Source: Bradyrhizobium sp. LLZ17 (lineage in GTDB: Bacteria > Pseudomonadota > Alphaproteobacteria > Rhizobiales > Xanthobacteraceae). From it: DNA of 64,000 nucleotides. Below, piece by piece: positions 53,894 to 62,137 of the stretch (positions within the stretch are counted from its first letter, which is position 1; every line of letters starts with the position of its first letter). The translations under genes were made by a program, and so were the position numbers. The notes beneath the pieces were generated by a model. That model saw only the letters and a list, made by a program, of their open reading frames with translations. It did no database searches and was not told the origin of the DNA. The stretch is taken from contig NZ_CP165734.1 of assembly GCF_041200145.1 (NCBI RefSeq), forward strand, positions 682,001-746,000. The letters are read 5' to 3'.

Positions 53894-54015
53894 ACCAGCC
53901 CCGTTTGGCCGGGCGCGCCACAGCGCGGCGCGTCCGGGCCATTCTCGAAAGCACCGCAATCGGGCCGGTCGACCCAATGAGGCGTCGCTCGCCGGCTTTC
54001 GCGGAGGAAAATGAC

Positions 54016-54408
54016 ATGAGAACCAAATTTATTGTCGCGACAGCCGTCGCAATCAGCTTGATGACCGCTGTCGATGCCCAGGCCGGCAACTCGGCCAGCG
54101 TGTTGCAATTCGGCGCAACCAACAACTCCTTCATCTCCCAGAGCGGCGGGACCAGCAACAGCGCCACGACGTTGCAGTTCGGTGCAACCAACACCGCGAC
54201 GACGCTGCAGATGGGCTCGCTCGCCACCGTCAACAATTCGGTGACCGGGCAGGGCGGCACCACGGCGACCGCGACCAACACGGCGCTGACCGGACAAGCC
54301 GGCGGCTCCAACACGAGCTTGATCGGGCAGATCGGCGCGAACAACGCGGCTGGCGTCGCCCAGCTCGGAATCCTGAACGGCTCGACGATTCTCCAGCAAG
54401 CTCCGTAA
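54016..54408 (+). CDS. Curlin-repeat secreted protein 2
   Basis: 130 residues from ATG 54016 with GCGGAGG upstream. A signal peptide ends near DAQAG. About six units follow, among them VLQFGATNNSFISQ, TLQFGATNTATTLQ, GQIGANNAAGVAQ and AQLGILNGSTILQ, each with Q-x-G and N at +3 from the G. The glutamines repeat at roughly 11-residue intervals. The composition is the same as gene 1. It is encoded 122 nt downstream of gene 1. Confidence 0.82.
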   Translation: MRTKFIVATAVAISLMTAVDAQAGNSASVLQFGATNNSFISQSGGTSNSATTLQFGATNTATTLQMGSLATVNNSVTGQGGTTATATNTALTGQAGGSNTSLIGQIGANNAAGVAQLGILNGSTILQQAP

Positions 54409-54425
54409 TCCCGGCGAGGCATGTC

Positions 54426-54836
54426 ATGAAACATATTCCAGGGCTCGCCTGCGTTGCGCTTCTCGCGCTCGGTTGTGCAGGCGCCGGATCGGCGGATGCA
54501 CAGACCGCCGATATCAAAACCATCGTGTCGATCGGCGGCCCGCCCGTCGTGCTGAACCAGAACAGCCAGCTCAATGCCGCAGGCGTGTTCATGATCGGCG
54601 GCAGCACCAGCGCGACGGTCGTCCAGAACGGCACCAACAACGCCACCGGAATCCTGCAATTCGGCGGAACGAATTCGGCCTCGGTCGGGCAGGCGGGCGT
54701 GAACAATATTGCCTTCGTCGGCCAGACCGGCCAGTCGGCGACGAGCCTCGTGTCCCAGCTCGGCACGATGAACACGGGGACCATCGCGCAATTCGGCGCG
54801 GTGAACTCATCGACGGTGATCCAGAAAAGTCCGTGA
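54426..54836 (+). CDS. Curlin-repeat secreted protein 3
   Basis: 136 residues, ATG at 54426, only 17 nt after the previous stop. A signal peptide (MKHIPGLACVALLALGCAGAGSADA) may carry a lipoprotein-like cysteine (LGC, residue 17), although the following AGSADAQ cut is also possible. Units: VVQNGTNNATGILQ, LQFGGTNSASVGQ, GQAGVNNIAFVGQ, SQLGTMNTGTIAQ and AQFGAVNSSTVIQ. The 11-residue period is exact over much of the second half. Confidence 0.82.
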   Translation: MKHIPGLACVALLALGCAGAGSADAQTADIKTIVSIGGPPVVLNQNSQLNAAGVFMIGGSTSATVVQNGTNNATGILQFGGTNSASVGQAGVNNIAFVGQTGQSATSLVSQLGTMNTGTIAQFGAVNSSTVIQKSP

Positions 54837-54886
54837 GAGACGCGACCTCGCCGTCGTCGGGTGTGAAGTGTTGATGGGGCAAGGCG

Positions 54887-55357
54887 ATGAGATATAGTAG
54901 CGGGCTCTTGGCACTGGTGACGTTGTCGGCCGCCATCAGCGTTGCGTCAGAGGCATCCGCGGGATCCAGGCCAAGGCCGCCTATTGACGGATTCGCGCAC
55001 TCCCAGACCAACGCGAACGTGAGCATCGAGACCGTGGTGGAGTTCGGCAATAATCCGCAGCCGATCACGATCGTCGAGAATAGCAGCAACAATATCGCCC
55101 GGGTGATCGAGATCGGTACGGGCACCGTCGATGCGACCATTGTGCAGAATGGGACGCGCAACTATGTCGATGTCATTCAGGTCGGCGGCACCACCAATGC
55201 GTTGATCGGCCAGTCAGGGGTGAGCAACATTGCGGATATCACCCAGGTCGGCAACTCGACGAACGCGTTGCTGCTTCAGGTCGGTGACATGAACACGGGA
55301 GCCGTCAGCCAGTTGGGACGCTTCAACTGGTTGGCCATATTTCAGTTCGCACGATGA
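54887..55357 (+). CDS. Curlin-repeat secreted protein 4
   Basis: 156 residues with a signal peptide ending near ASAGS. After RPRPPIDGFAHSQTN the first repeats are degenerate (VVEFGNNPQPITIVEN), then regular: IVQNGTRNYVDVIQ, IQVGGTTNALIGQ, GQSGVSNIADITQ, TQVGNSTNALLLQ and SQLGRFNWLAIFQ. It ends with FAR. Presence of charged and aromatic residues in the repeats makes it a candidate minor or nucleator subunit (CsgB-like), which is inference. Its last codons are duplicated in the DNA (55334-55383). Confidence 0.78.
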   Translation: MRYSSGLLALVTLSAAISVASEASAGSRPRPPIDGFAHSQTNANVSIETVVEFGNNPQPITIVENSSNNIARVIEIGTGTVDATIVQNGTRNYVDVIQVGGTTNALIGQSGVSNIADITQVGNSTNALLLQVGDMNTGAVSQLGRFNWLAIFQFAR

Positions 55358-55383
55358 TGCCATATTCCAGTTCGCACGATGAT
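55334..55383 (+). repeat. 25-bp tandem duplication at the end of curlin gene 4
   Basis: GCCATATTTCAGTTCGCACG plus ATGAT (55334-55358) is repeated at 55359-55383 with one change (TTT to TTC). The first copy codes for the last residues and stop of gene 4; the second lies after it. The duplication is recent in appearance. Confidence 0.85.
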
Positions 55384-55402
55384 CAAGACAATGAGGTATG
55401 AG

Positions 55403-55693
55403 ATGAAATTCCTCCTGCTCGCATCCGGAATGGGCCTCATGACCGCGATTGCGATGACACCGGCCGGGGCCGGGGAGGCCGGCGACGGCCACACCACCGT
55501 GGTCCAGGACGAAAACGGAACGGCCATCATCACACAAAGCGGCGATCCGGCGCAGGCCGAGGTCAAGGTCGACAGGGAGCCCGGCCGCACCACCGTCTAT
55601 CGCCGCAGCGGCGGCAATACCGCGATCGTGTCACAGGGCACGGGCAATGCGCAGGACATGCTGGATTGGCTCCGGAAACAGCAGGGCCGCTGA
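55403..55693 (+). CDS. Small secreted protein 5 at the end of the curlin-like array
   Basis: 96 residues from ATG 55403 (GAGG upstream); the frame starts at 55379. A signal peptide (MKFLLLASGMGLMTAIAMTPAGA) is followed by two repeat-like pieces, TTVVQDENGTAIITQSGD and GGNTAIVSQGTGNAQ, around a charged middle (EVKVDREPGRTTVYRR). It is more charged than genes 1-4 and has only partial curlin pattern, so it may be a minor subunit or assembly factor. It is unlike CsgE, CsgF, CsgG or CsgC by eye. Confidence 0.65.
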   Translation: MKFLLLASGMGLMTAIAMTPAGAGEAGDGHTTVVQDENGTAIITQSGDPAQAEVKVDREPGRTTVYRRSGGNTAIVSQGTGNAQDMLDWLRKQQGR

Positions 55694-55826
55694 CGCGCCC
55701 CAGCCCCGCGCCCTGTTAAGCCTGTGCCTTAACCAATAATTAATTATACATTTGCGGGCGGGCGATGGGCCGGCCTAGCGTGCAATGGGGAGCAGTATCG
55801 CGAAGCCAAACGAGTTGGTGCGTATC

Positions 55827-56285
55827 ATGATGTCCAGACCATATGGGGCGTTGCTCGCCTCGCTCAGCGCAGCCGCGCTGCTCCTTGCTTCCAGCGACAG
55901 TTTTGCAAGACCCGGTGGTGCCCCGCATGGCGTCGTGGCCGCTGCCGCGCCACCGGCCGCAGCACGTCCGCCGATCGCGCCGGGAGCGCGGTTCCGCGGC
56001 CGCAACAATGGCTTCAATAATCCTTGGGTTTACTGGCCCGGTGGCGGCGGTTTCGTCTACGACGGCGCGACCTACAGCGATCCTTTCGCCAATGCCGGGC
56101 AGCCGGTCTCCAACGAGGTGCGCTACACCTACACCTATGACGTTCCCTGGGACTGGGCTCACCGCTTCCCGCCGAATGTCGTGCCCTCCGACCGGCCCTA
56201 TGTGCCGAGCTGTCCGACGGAGTCCGTGACGGTGCCTGGCCGCGGCGGCGGCGAGCACACCGTCAACGTCATGCGTTGCTATTGA
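55827..56285 (+). CDS. Hypothetical exported Pro/Gly-rich protein
   Basis: 152 residues (ATG 55827 or 55830) with a signal peptide ending near FARPG. An Ala/Pro stretch (VVAAAAPPAAARPPIAPG) is followed by RGRNNGFNNPWVYWPGGGG, aromatic repeats (VRYTYTYDVPWDW) and C-terminal SCPTESVTVPGRGGGEHTVNV with two cysteines. It lies 134 nt after the curlin-like array, same direction. Whether it belongs to the array is unknown. Confidence 0.62.
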   Translation: MMSRPYGALLASLSAAALLLASSDSFARPGGAPHGVVAAAAPPAAARPPIAPGARFRGRNNGFNNPWVYWPGGGGFVYDGATYSDPFANAGQPVSNEVRYTYTYDVPWDWAHRFPPNVVPSDRPYVPSCPTESVTVPGRGGGEHTVNVMRCY

Positions 56286-56298
56286 GCGGCGTGCTTTG

Positions 56299-56615
56299 TT
56301 AGAGAATTCCTGCCGCGGCGGCGTGGTCGCGGTCGGACTGCTTGCGCCTGACCGTCGCTAGCTCGCGGCTGCAGGCCTCAAATGGTTTGGTATCCGGGCG
56401 CAAGCCGAACTGTCCGCAGACATCACGATCCTCGTCCGCAATGACCCGTGCCAGCTCCGCCTCAGCGCTCTCGCGCATCGCGGGACCCAAGATCAACAGC
56501 GTGTGCAGCCCGAACGCCGCCAGACGGCAAGCAGCAGCGCCGTCGCGAGCGCGGGGCGCGCCAGATCGCCTGCAGTGTGCCGAGGAGGGCGGACCCTGGT
56601 TCTGGCTTCGGTCAT
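56299..56615 (-). pseudogene. Small membrane protein, frameshifted
   Basis: ATG 56615 begins MTEARTRVRPPRHTAGDLAR, then a hydrophobic stretch. The frame breaks around 56521-56524; restoring a base gives ...LLLAVLAAFGLHTLLILGPAM and the rest, DVCGQFGLRPDTKPFEACSREL, to the stop at 56299. About 105 residues with one membrane helix and two cysteines. No function known. Confidence 0.6.
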
Positions 56616-56919
56616 GAAATCCTCACTTCAATGAAAATAGCGATTGGCGAAAAAAAGACATCGAGCAAAAGGGTCTTCGAGCCGGCCCCGCAAAGCAGGG
56701 ATCCTCACCCCTACACGCTGGGCGGCCGCGGCTATGTGAAACAGATTACAATAATTCCAGTCGGGCTAGCTGAGTCCTAACAGGACGTGGTCGCGACAGG
56801 CTCGCGGCCCCATGATGATACCTTCGGCGATGGACCTGCCGGCAAGTCCGGCTGTAGAAGGCTCCCATGACAGGCGGACTGCTGGCTCGCCTCAACGGTG
56901 TCAAAAGGGATGATCGGCC
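56616..56919. other. Intergenic region without supported gene
   Basis: 304 nt between the disrupted small membrane protein and the SDR gene. Short frames only, no ribosome site. No structure noted. Confidence 0.45.
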
Positions 56920-57624
56920 ATGGCAGTACAAAAAGTAGCACTCGTCACCGCGGGTGGCAGCGGCATGGGAGCGGGGGCTGCGCGTCGGCTTGCAGCTGAC
57001 GGCTTTTGCGTGGCGATCCTGTCATCCTCCGGCAAGGGCGAAGCGCTTGCGGCCGAACTCGGTGGGCTCGGCCTCACCGGCTCGAACCAGTCGAGCGACG
57101 ATCTCAAGCGCCTCGTCGACGGTACGATGGCCAAATGGGGGCGCATCGATGTGCTCGTCAACAGCGCCGGCCACGGGCCGCGCGCGGCGATCACGGAGAT
57201 CACCGACGACCAGTGGCATACTGGCCTGGACACATATCTTCTCAACGTGATCCGTCCGACGCGGCTCGTGACGCCGGCGATGCAGGCTCAGAGGGCGGGC
57301 GCCATCATCAACATCTCGACCGCGTGGGCGTTCGAGCCGAGCGCGATGTTTCCGACCTCGGCGGTGTTCCGCGCAGGCCTGGCTGCGTTCACGAAGATAT
57401 TCACCGACACCTGTGCCGCGGACAACGTCCGGATGAACAACGTGCTGCCGGGTTGGATCGACAGCCTGCCGCAGACCGATGCGCGTCGCGACAGCGTGCC
57501 GATGAAACGCTACGGCAAGGTCGAGGAGATCGCGGCGACGGTCTCGTTCCTGGCCTCCGACGGGGCGGCCTACATCACCGGCCAGAACATCCGCGTCGAC
57601 GGCGGACTGACGCGCTCCGTCTGA
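56920..57624 (+). CDS. Atypical short-chain dehydrogenase/reductase
   Basis: 234 residues. The cofactor motif T-A-G-G-S-G-M-G (residues 10-17) and VLVNSAGHG are normal. The catalytic serine is in IINISTAWAF. The place of Y-x-x-x-K reads MFPTSAVFRAGL, with Ser and Arg where Tyr and Lys should be. The C-terminus (DGAAYITGQNIRVDGGL) is classical. It may be catalytically altered or use other residues. No operon partner is near. Confidence 0.85.
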   Translation: MAVQKVALVTAGGSGMGAGAARRLAADGFCVAILSSSGKGEALAAELGGLGLTGSNQSSDDLKRLVDGTMAKWGRIDVLVNSAGHGPRAAITEITDDQWHTGLDTYLLNVIRPTRLVTPAMQAQRAGAIINISTAWAFEPSAMFPTSAVFRAGLAAFTKIFTDTCAADNVRMNNVLPGWIDSLPQTDARRDSVPMKRYGKVEEIAATVSFLASDGAAYITGQNIRVDGGLTRSV

Positions 57625-57716
57625 AGCGCGCAACGTCCGTTGATCGGCCATCCCAGACGTTGGTCACCATCCCGGCGTGGAAAGCCCCCGCTCAGCCCAC
57701 CCTTCGGCTTTGAGGT

Positions 57717-58892
57717 TCAGCCGCCATGCGCGGCCACCAGCTGAGCCAGCGCGGGCAGGATCTTGTAGCGGGCGATCTCGTGCGGATATTCGCCGCGATT
57801 GGCCAGCAGCACGATGCCGATCCGCCGTGATGGCACCAGGCCGATATAGCCGGAGGCATTGTTGAGGCCGCCCGGCTTGTCGACGACGGTGACCTCGGGA
57901 AGATGCACCGTCTCCCAGGCCATGCCTTGCCCGAATTTCTCGTCGACCCGGAAGGCCTCATGCTGGGTCATCCGCAGTGCCTCGCGCAGATTCGGGTCGG
58001 CCGATCGGCCGTCGACGCATGCGGCCGCGAATGTCGCGATGTCCCGCGCCGACGAGAACATCTGCCCGGTGCCGGGAAGATCGAAATAGCTCTGCTGATC
58101 GCCGGCTGGACCGAGCGCGGCGCCCTGGTCGAATAGCCTTGCACCACGCGCTGCATCCAGGTCCCGTCCATGACGGCGCGGTTGTCCGGTCCACGTTCCG
58201 GAACGAACGTCGCCTGCATTCCGAGCGGCTTGAGAATGCGGCTCTCGATCAGCTCGCGGATCGGCGCGCGGTAGCAGCCTTCGAGCACGAGTTGAATCAG
58301 CACGTAGCCGGCATGCGAGTAGATGCGCTGCTTGCCGGGCGCGACGCCTGCGGGCGGTGTCCAGCCGTTGAGCATGTCGATGAATTGCGCGCGCGTGAAG
58401 GATTCGTTCGGCCAGGGCGGGTGATCGGTCGGCAGCAACAGTCCCGACGTGTGCGTGACGAGCTCGCCGACCGTGACGTGGCGGATGGTGTTGCCGTGGA
58501 GCTCCGGAAGATATTTCGGCAGGGGATCGTCGAGCCGCAACTCGCCGCGGAGCGCGCCGAGCGCCACCAGCGTCGCCTCGAAAGGTTTTCGCAAGGACGC
58601 GAGGTTGAACAGCGTGTCGGCTGTTACCGGGCGTTTGCTGGTCTCGTCCGCGAAGCCATAGCTGAAGAATTCGACATGGCGGCCGGCGTAGAGGGCAGCC
58701 GCCAAGCCGCCCGGATGATCAGGGGTCGCCGTGGGTGCGAGCTCGGTGGCGACGATGTCGCGCATCTGCTGGATCATATCGGAATCCGCCGAGGCGCGGC
58801 GCGGCCGGGGGGAGCGCGATTGCGAAGGGAACAAGCGCCGCCCGAGCGAGGGTCCGCCGCGTGATGTGCGATGAGATGACAATAGCCGGCAC
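57717..58892 (-). pseudogene. Exported serine hydrolase (beta-lactamase fold), doubly frameshifted
   Basis: A GTG at 58892 would start VPAIVISSHITRRTLARAAL with a twin-arginine signal. The mature body has the penicillin-binding motif S-L-R-K (LFNLASLRKPFEATL), Y-S-H in RIYSHAGYVLIQ, and a KTG-like LNNASGYIG region. The frame changes at GGGGGG (58807-58812) and again near 58130. The C-terminal 114 residues (from MFSSARDIATFAAACVDGR) are in a third segment ending at 57717. With both shifts corrected it is about 391 residues. Confidence 0.78.
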
Positions 58893-59024
58893 GTGCCCTG
58901 CGAAATGCTCTGATGCGCCCCGGTCTCTTTTAGCGGGGAGAGCCCGGCATCCCAACTCACGATTGCGCGTTCCGGGTTCCGCGGCTGCGGCCCCGCGGAA
59001 TTGGGCGCGCGCTCCGCGTGCGCG

Positions 59025-59867
59025 TCAGCGCTGTTGACTCTCGGGGACCGCAACTTCATCGAATCGCAAGGCGAGAGAATCGAGCGCGGCTCTCATCTCC
59101 GCACCTTGCATTGCCGCACCATGGCCGGTCACGACAATCTCGGGACCAAGTGCGGCAAGCTCGCGCACCGATGCTTTGGCACTGACCCAATCCGGTGTGA
59201 AATACATGGGCGGCCCATGCATCTCAGGGGTTTGCGTCACGGCGGCGTAAACCGACTCCTGCCGCGTTGTGATGAAGGCATCACCCGCGATCAACACGCG
59301 GTCGCGTTCGCGCCAGAGCGAGACGTGTCCTGGCGTGTGGCCGGGGGTCCATCGCCAATCCTGCATGAATGGCACGCTATGATCCGAGGGAAGGTCATAG
59401 AGCCGCGATGCAACGTTGACCGGCTTGGTGGGAAACAGCGGAGACAGCCGGGCGAGCAACCCGCCGCCGACGCTCGGATCCGCCGGCGGATAGGACTGGC
59501 TGCCGTCGAGATAGGGATGCTCGGCCGCGTGCGCATAGACCGGCACGTCCCACTCGCGCGCTAGCGTCTCCAGCGCGCCCACATGGTCGAAATGAGCATG
59601 GGTCATGACAATGCATGCCGGCCGGCCTTGTCCGCCGAACCGTGCGCTCGCTGCCGAGCGTATCGCCTGCGCCGAGCCGGGAATGCCGGCGTCCACCAAA
59701 ACCCAATTGCCGTCGCCGGCGCTCTCCAATCCAACAAAGATCACGTTGACGATCGCAAGCTGCCGGTAGGCCACGTCGGCCACGATCTGCCTCGTATTGT
59801 CGTTGCGATCGAGATCGAATTTGGGATGTTCCGCTTCGGCGGCGGAAGAGAGGGGAATTTGTGTCAT
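59025..59867 (-). CDS. MBL-fold metallo-hydrolase
   Basis: 280 residues. The metal motif H-x-H-x-D-H is in VMTHAHFDHVG. Further ligands are a His in GHTPGHVSL, an Asp in LIAGDAF and a final His in VVTGHGAAM. The N-terminal NVIFVGLESAGDGNWVLVDAG is typical of the family. No signal peptide is seen, so it is cytoplasmic. Substrate unknown; it is not a glyoxalase II by the spacing of its central loop. Confidence 0.9.
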   Translation of the reverse strand: MTQIPLSSAAEAEHPKFDLDRNDNTRQIVADVAYRQLAIVNVIFVGLESAGDGNWVLVDAGIPGSAQAIRSAASARFGGQGRPACIVMTHAHFDHVGALETLAREWDVPVYAHAAEHPYLDGSQSYPPADPSVGGGLLARLSPLFPTKPVNVASRLYDLPSDHSVPFMQDWRWTPGHTPGHVSLWRERDRVLIAGDAFITTRQESVYAAVTQTPEMHGPPMYFTPDWVSAKASVRELAALGPEIVVTGHGAAMQGAEMRAALDSLALRFDEVAVPESQQR

Positions 59868-60108
59868 CTGCGTTCAGCCCGATACACCCGATCTCGATGA
59901 TCCCGATGCGCCAGATCTTCTTCTGCAGCAGCATCACTCCGTAGGGTGGCCGTACGGTCGAAGTCCCAGAGTTGCCGTGAGGCACGCGGAAAACGACGAT
60001 TCCGTCGCGGACGTTCCTAAGGCGGAGCGCTGTTTTGTCGTCTGCTATCGCAGGTTAGCTCAAGGTCCGAAGGCCGGAACAGCTCGCGATCTCGGCGCAA
60101 TCAGCATA

Positions 60109-60134
60109 GGAACCATCCGCAACCATCGCGGGTT
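60109..60134 (+). promoter_or_regulatory. Possible EcfG-type (general stress) promoter
   Basis: GGAAC (60109-60113), a 17-nt spacer, then GGTT (60131-60134), 36 nt upstream of the DUF892 start. It matches GGAAC-N16/17-CGTT with one mismatch. DUF892 genes are often stress-regulated, which supports the idea; it remains inference. Confidence 0.4.
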
Positions 60135-60170
60135 GGCGGCCACGAAGCCAGCCAGATGGAGGACCAGGAA

Positions 60171-60668
60171 ATGGCTAACGAAGCCCGCGATACGTTCGTG
60201 GTTGGACTACGCAACGCGCATGCGATGGAAATTCAGGCGCGAGAGCTGATGGAACGACAGTCGGAGCGGCTGGACGAATATCCGGAAGTCAAGGCGAAGC
60301 TCACGGCCCACCTTCAGGAGACCAACGAGCAGCTGAAGCGATTGGAAAAGTGCCTGGAGGCGTGCGGCGAGAGCACGTCCAGTCTGAAGGACACCGCACA
60401 ATCGATGATGGCCAACGTTCAGGCGATGGCGCACGCGACGGCCGGCGACGAGATTCTCAAGAACACGTTCGCCAACAACGCGTTCGAGAATTTCGAGATT
60501 GCCGCCTATAAGTCTCTGCTTGCGCTCTGCACCGCCGCCGGCATAGCGGAGGCCAAGGGACCGCTGGAGACGTCGCTGAAGGAAGAGCAGCGCATGGCGA
60601 GCTGGATCGACTCCAATGTCGAGAAGGTGACTATGGAATACCTCTCACACCAGCGCCAGGCGGCCTGA
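60171..60668 (+). CDS. DUF892/YciE-type ferritin-like protein
   Basis: 165 residues, all helical. DTFVVGLRNAHAMEIQARELMERQ, LEACGESTSSLKDTAQ and FENFEIAAYKSLLALCTAAG show the YciE/DUF892 four-helix pattern. Glutamates at the ferritin-like positions (E near 20, E near 108) suggest a dinuclear metal site, which is inference. ATG 60171 follows GGACCAGGAA. Often stress-induced in other bacteria. Confidence 0.85.
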   Translation: MANEARDTFVVGLRNAHAMEIQARELMERQSERLDEYPEVKAKLTAHLQETNEQLKRLEKCLEACGESTSSLKDTAQSMMANVQAMAHATAGDEILKNTFANNAFENFEIAAYKSLLALCTAAGIAEAKGPLETSLKEEQRMASWIDSNVEKVTMEYLSHQRQAA

Positions 60669-60794
60669 CAGGCTCGCGTCGAGGCCAGAACCACCGGCGC
60701 GCCAGGCGCGACCGGTGGTCCTGCGTATCCAGCTCTGCTGCTCGTGGGCAAAAAGACCGACAGGAACGCGGCCGTTCGTTTCGGTTTGATACAG

Positions 60795-61061
60795 ATGGCG
60801 CACATTATCTTCAGCGACTATCGCAATCCCGCTGCTGAACAGGCCTACGAGATCGCGTGGGACTTTCTCGCTCGCACAGGGGTCATCCGCGACGAATTCG
60901 AAGCCTGCGTGTTCCTGGCCCAGCGGGTCACGGTGATGGTCGACCAGGGCCAGACGAACCGGATTAGGATGGCCAATCGCGCGATCACCGAATACCGGGA
61001 TTACGTGGAGGAACGTGACGATCTGATCCGCTCCGGCGGCTATCGTCGCGAGCGCCGCTGA
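60795..61061 (+). CDS. Small hypothetical protein
   Basis: 88 residues from ATG 60795; the frame extends to a GTG at 60744. MAHIIFSDYRNPAAEQAYEIAWDFL, then VFLAQRVTVMVDQGQTNRIRMANRAITEYRD: helical with a strongly basic end (GGYRRERR). No family known. It follows the DUF892 gene by 126 nt. Confidence 0.58.
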   Translation: MAHIIFSDYRNPAAEQAYEIAWDFLARTGVIRDEFEACVFLAQRVTVMVDQGQTNRIRMANRAITEYRDYVEERDDLIRSGGYRRERR

Positions 61062-61218
61062 CCGCCAGGATCCGCTTCCGTCCGCGCCTCAGGCAATCGC
61101 TTCCTTCCGCGGGCGCGAATCCGTTCCGACTGTTGACAAAATACGGCATCGGAGCGATCGGACGCGCGGATTTTTGTAGTGATTGCAAGCCATCTTGTGA
61201 CAGTATTATTACCACAGG

Positions 61219-62091
61219 ATGTCAGGTTCATTACAGCGGAGCGGCTCGATGTTGCGGTGGCAGGCGCGGTCAAATCCCCTGGCGTGGTGGTGGGGGTCCC
61301 TGACGCTGGTCAGTACCGCCAACATCGTCGTCTGGTTCATGCTGTACCGCGAGTTTTATCCGACACCCGCAAGCAGCCTCGGCGGCGGCTCCAGCATCGG
61401 GCTGATGCTGCTGCTTTGTGCAGGCTATGTGTTCGGCTGCGCCTTCCGTTCGTTCCTGCCGCGCGCCGATGTGCAGCGCATCTGCCTGTTCGACACCTGG
61501 CTCTCCAGCGTGTTCGTCGGCCGTTCGGTCGCGACTGTGGCCGAGCTGTGCTTCGTCGCGCAATGGGCGATCATCCTGCACCAGCTCGGCACGATGACGG
61601 GCGCCGATACCGTCGTGAACATCGCATGGGTGATCGTACCCATCATCATCATCGCGGAGTGCTTCTCCTGGTACGCGGTGGTGACCACCAATTTTCTTTA
61701 CAACGCGGTCGAGAACTCGCTGTGGGCGGTGACGTTCTTCATCGCAGGAATCGCGCTGTGCCGGCTGATGCCGGAATTCCAGGGACCGGTGCGCTGGGCG
61801 CTGATTGCCGGCATCATCGGCATCGCCTGCTTCCTCGCCTTCCTCGTCACCGTCGACGTGCCGATGTATCTGAGCCGCTGGCGGGCTGGCCATGCCGAGG
61901 GCAACACCTTCCTCGGCTTCCTCGAGGGGCTGCACGACGTCTCGACGCGGTGGGTCGTGACCCACGACATCGCGCACTGGAGGGGCGAGCTGACCTGGAT
62001 GTTCCTGTATTTCACCGCCGCGGTGTGGTCGAGCCTCGCACTCTGCGCGCTCTACGCCATGGACGGCTATCTCACGCGCTATCTCGCCTGA
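61219..62091 (+). CDS. Polytopic membrane protein of unknown function
   Basis: 290 residues with about seven hydrophobic segments. The N-terminal LAWWWGSLTLVSTANIVVWFML, GSSIGLMLLLCAGYVFG, WVIVPIIIIAECFSWYAVV and WALIAGIIGIACFLAFLV are examples. Loops contain conserved-looking HDVSTRWVVTHDIAHWRGEL. I do not recognise a family, although the aromatic-rich topology with H-D motifs resembles small integral enzymes. The start at 61219 has a weak ribosome site. Confidence 0.6.
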   Translation: MSGSLQRSGSMLRWQARSNPLAWWWGSLTLVSTANIVVWFMLYREFYPTPASSLGGGSSIGLMLLLCAGYVFGCAFRSFLPRADVQRICLFDTWLSSVFVGRSVATVAELCFVAQWAIILHQLGTMTGADTVVNIAWVIVPIIIIAECFSWYAVVTTNFLYNAVENSLWAVTFFIAGIALCRLMPEFQGPVRWALIAGIIGIACFLAFLVTVDVPMYLSRWRAGHAEGNTFLGFLEGLHDVSTRWVVTHDIAHWRGELTWMFLYFTAAVWSSLALCALYAMDGYLTRYLA

Positions 62092-62137
62092 GCATCAGGC
62101 CTCGCCGAGATCGATTAACCTGAGGCTTCGACCAGCG

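Noticed and set aside
55827..56285. Exported Pro/Gly-rich protein as a CsgG/CsgF-like secretion partner of the array
   Set aside because: It shows none of the lipobox, pore or CsgF-like features; placement alone is not enough.
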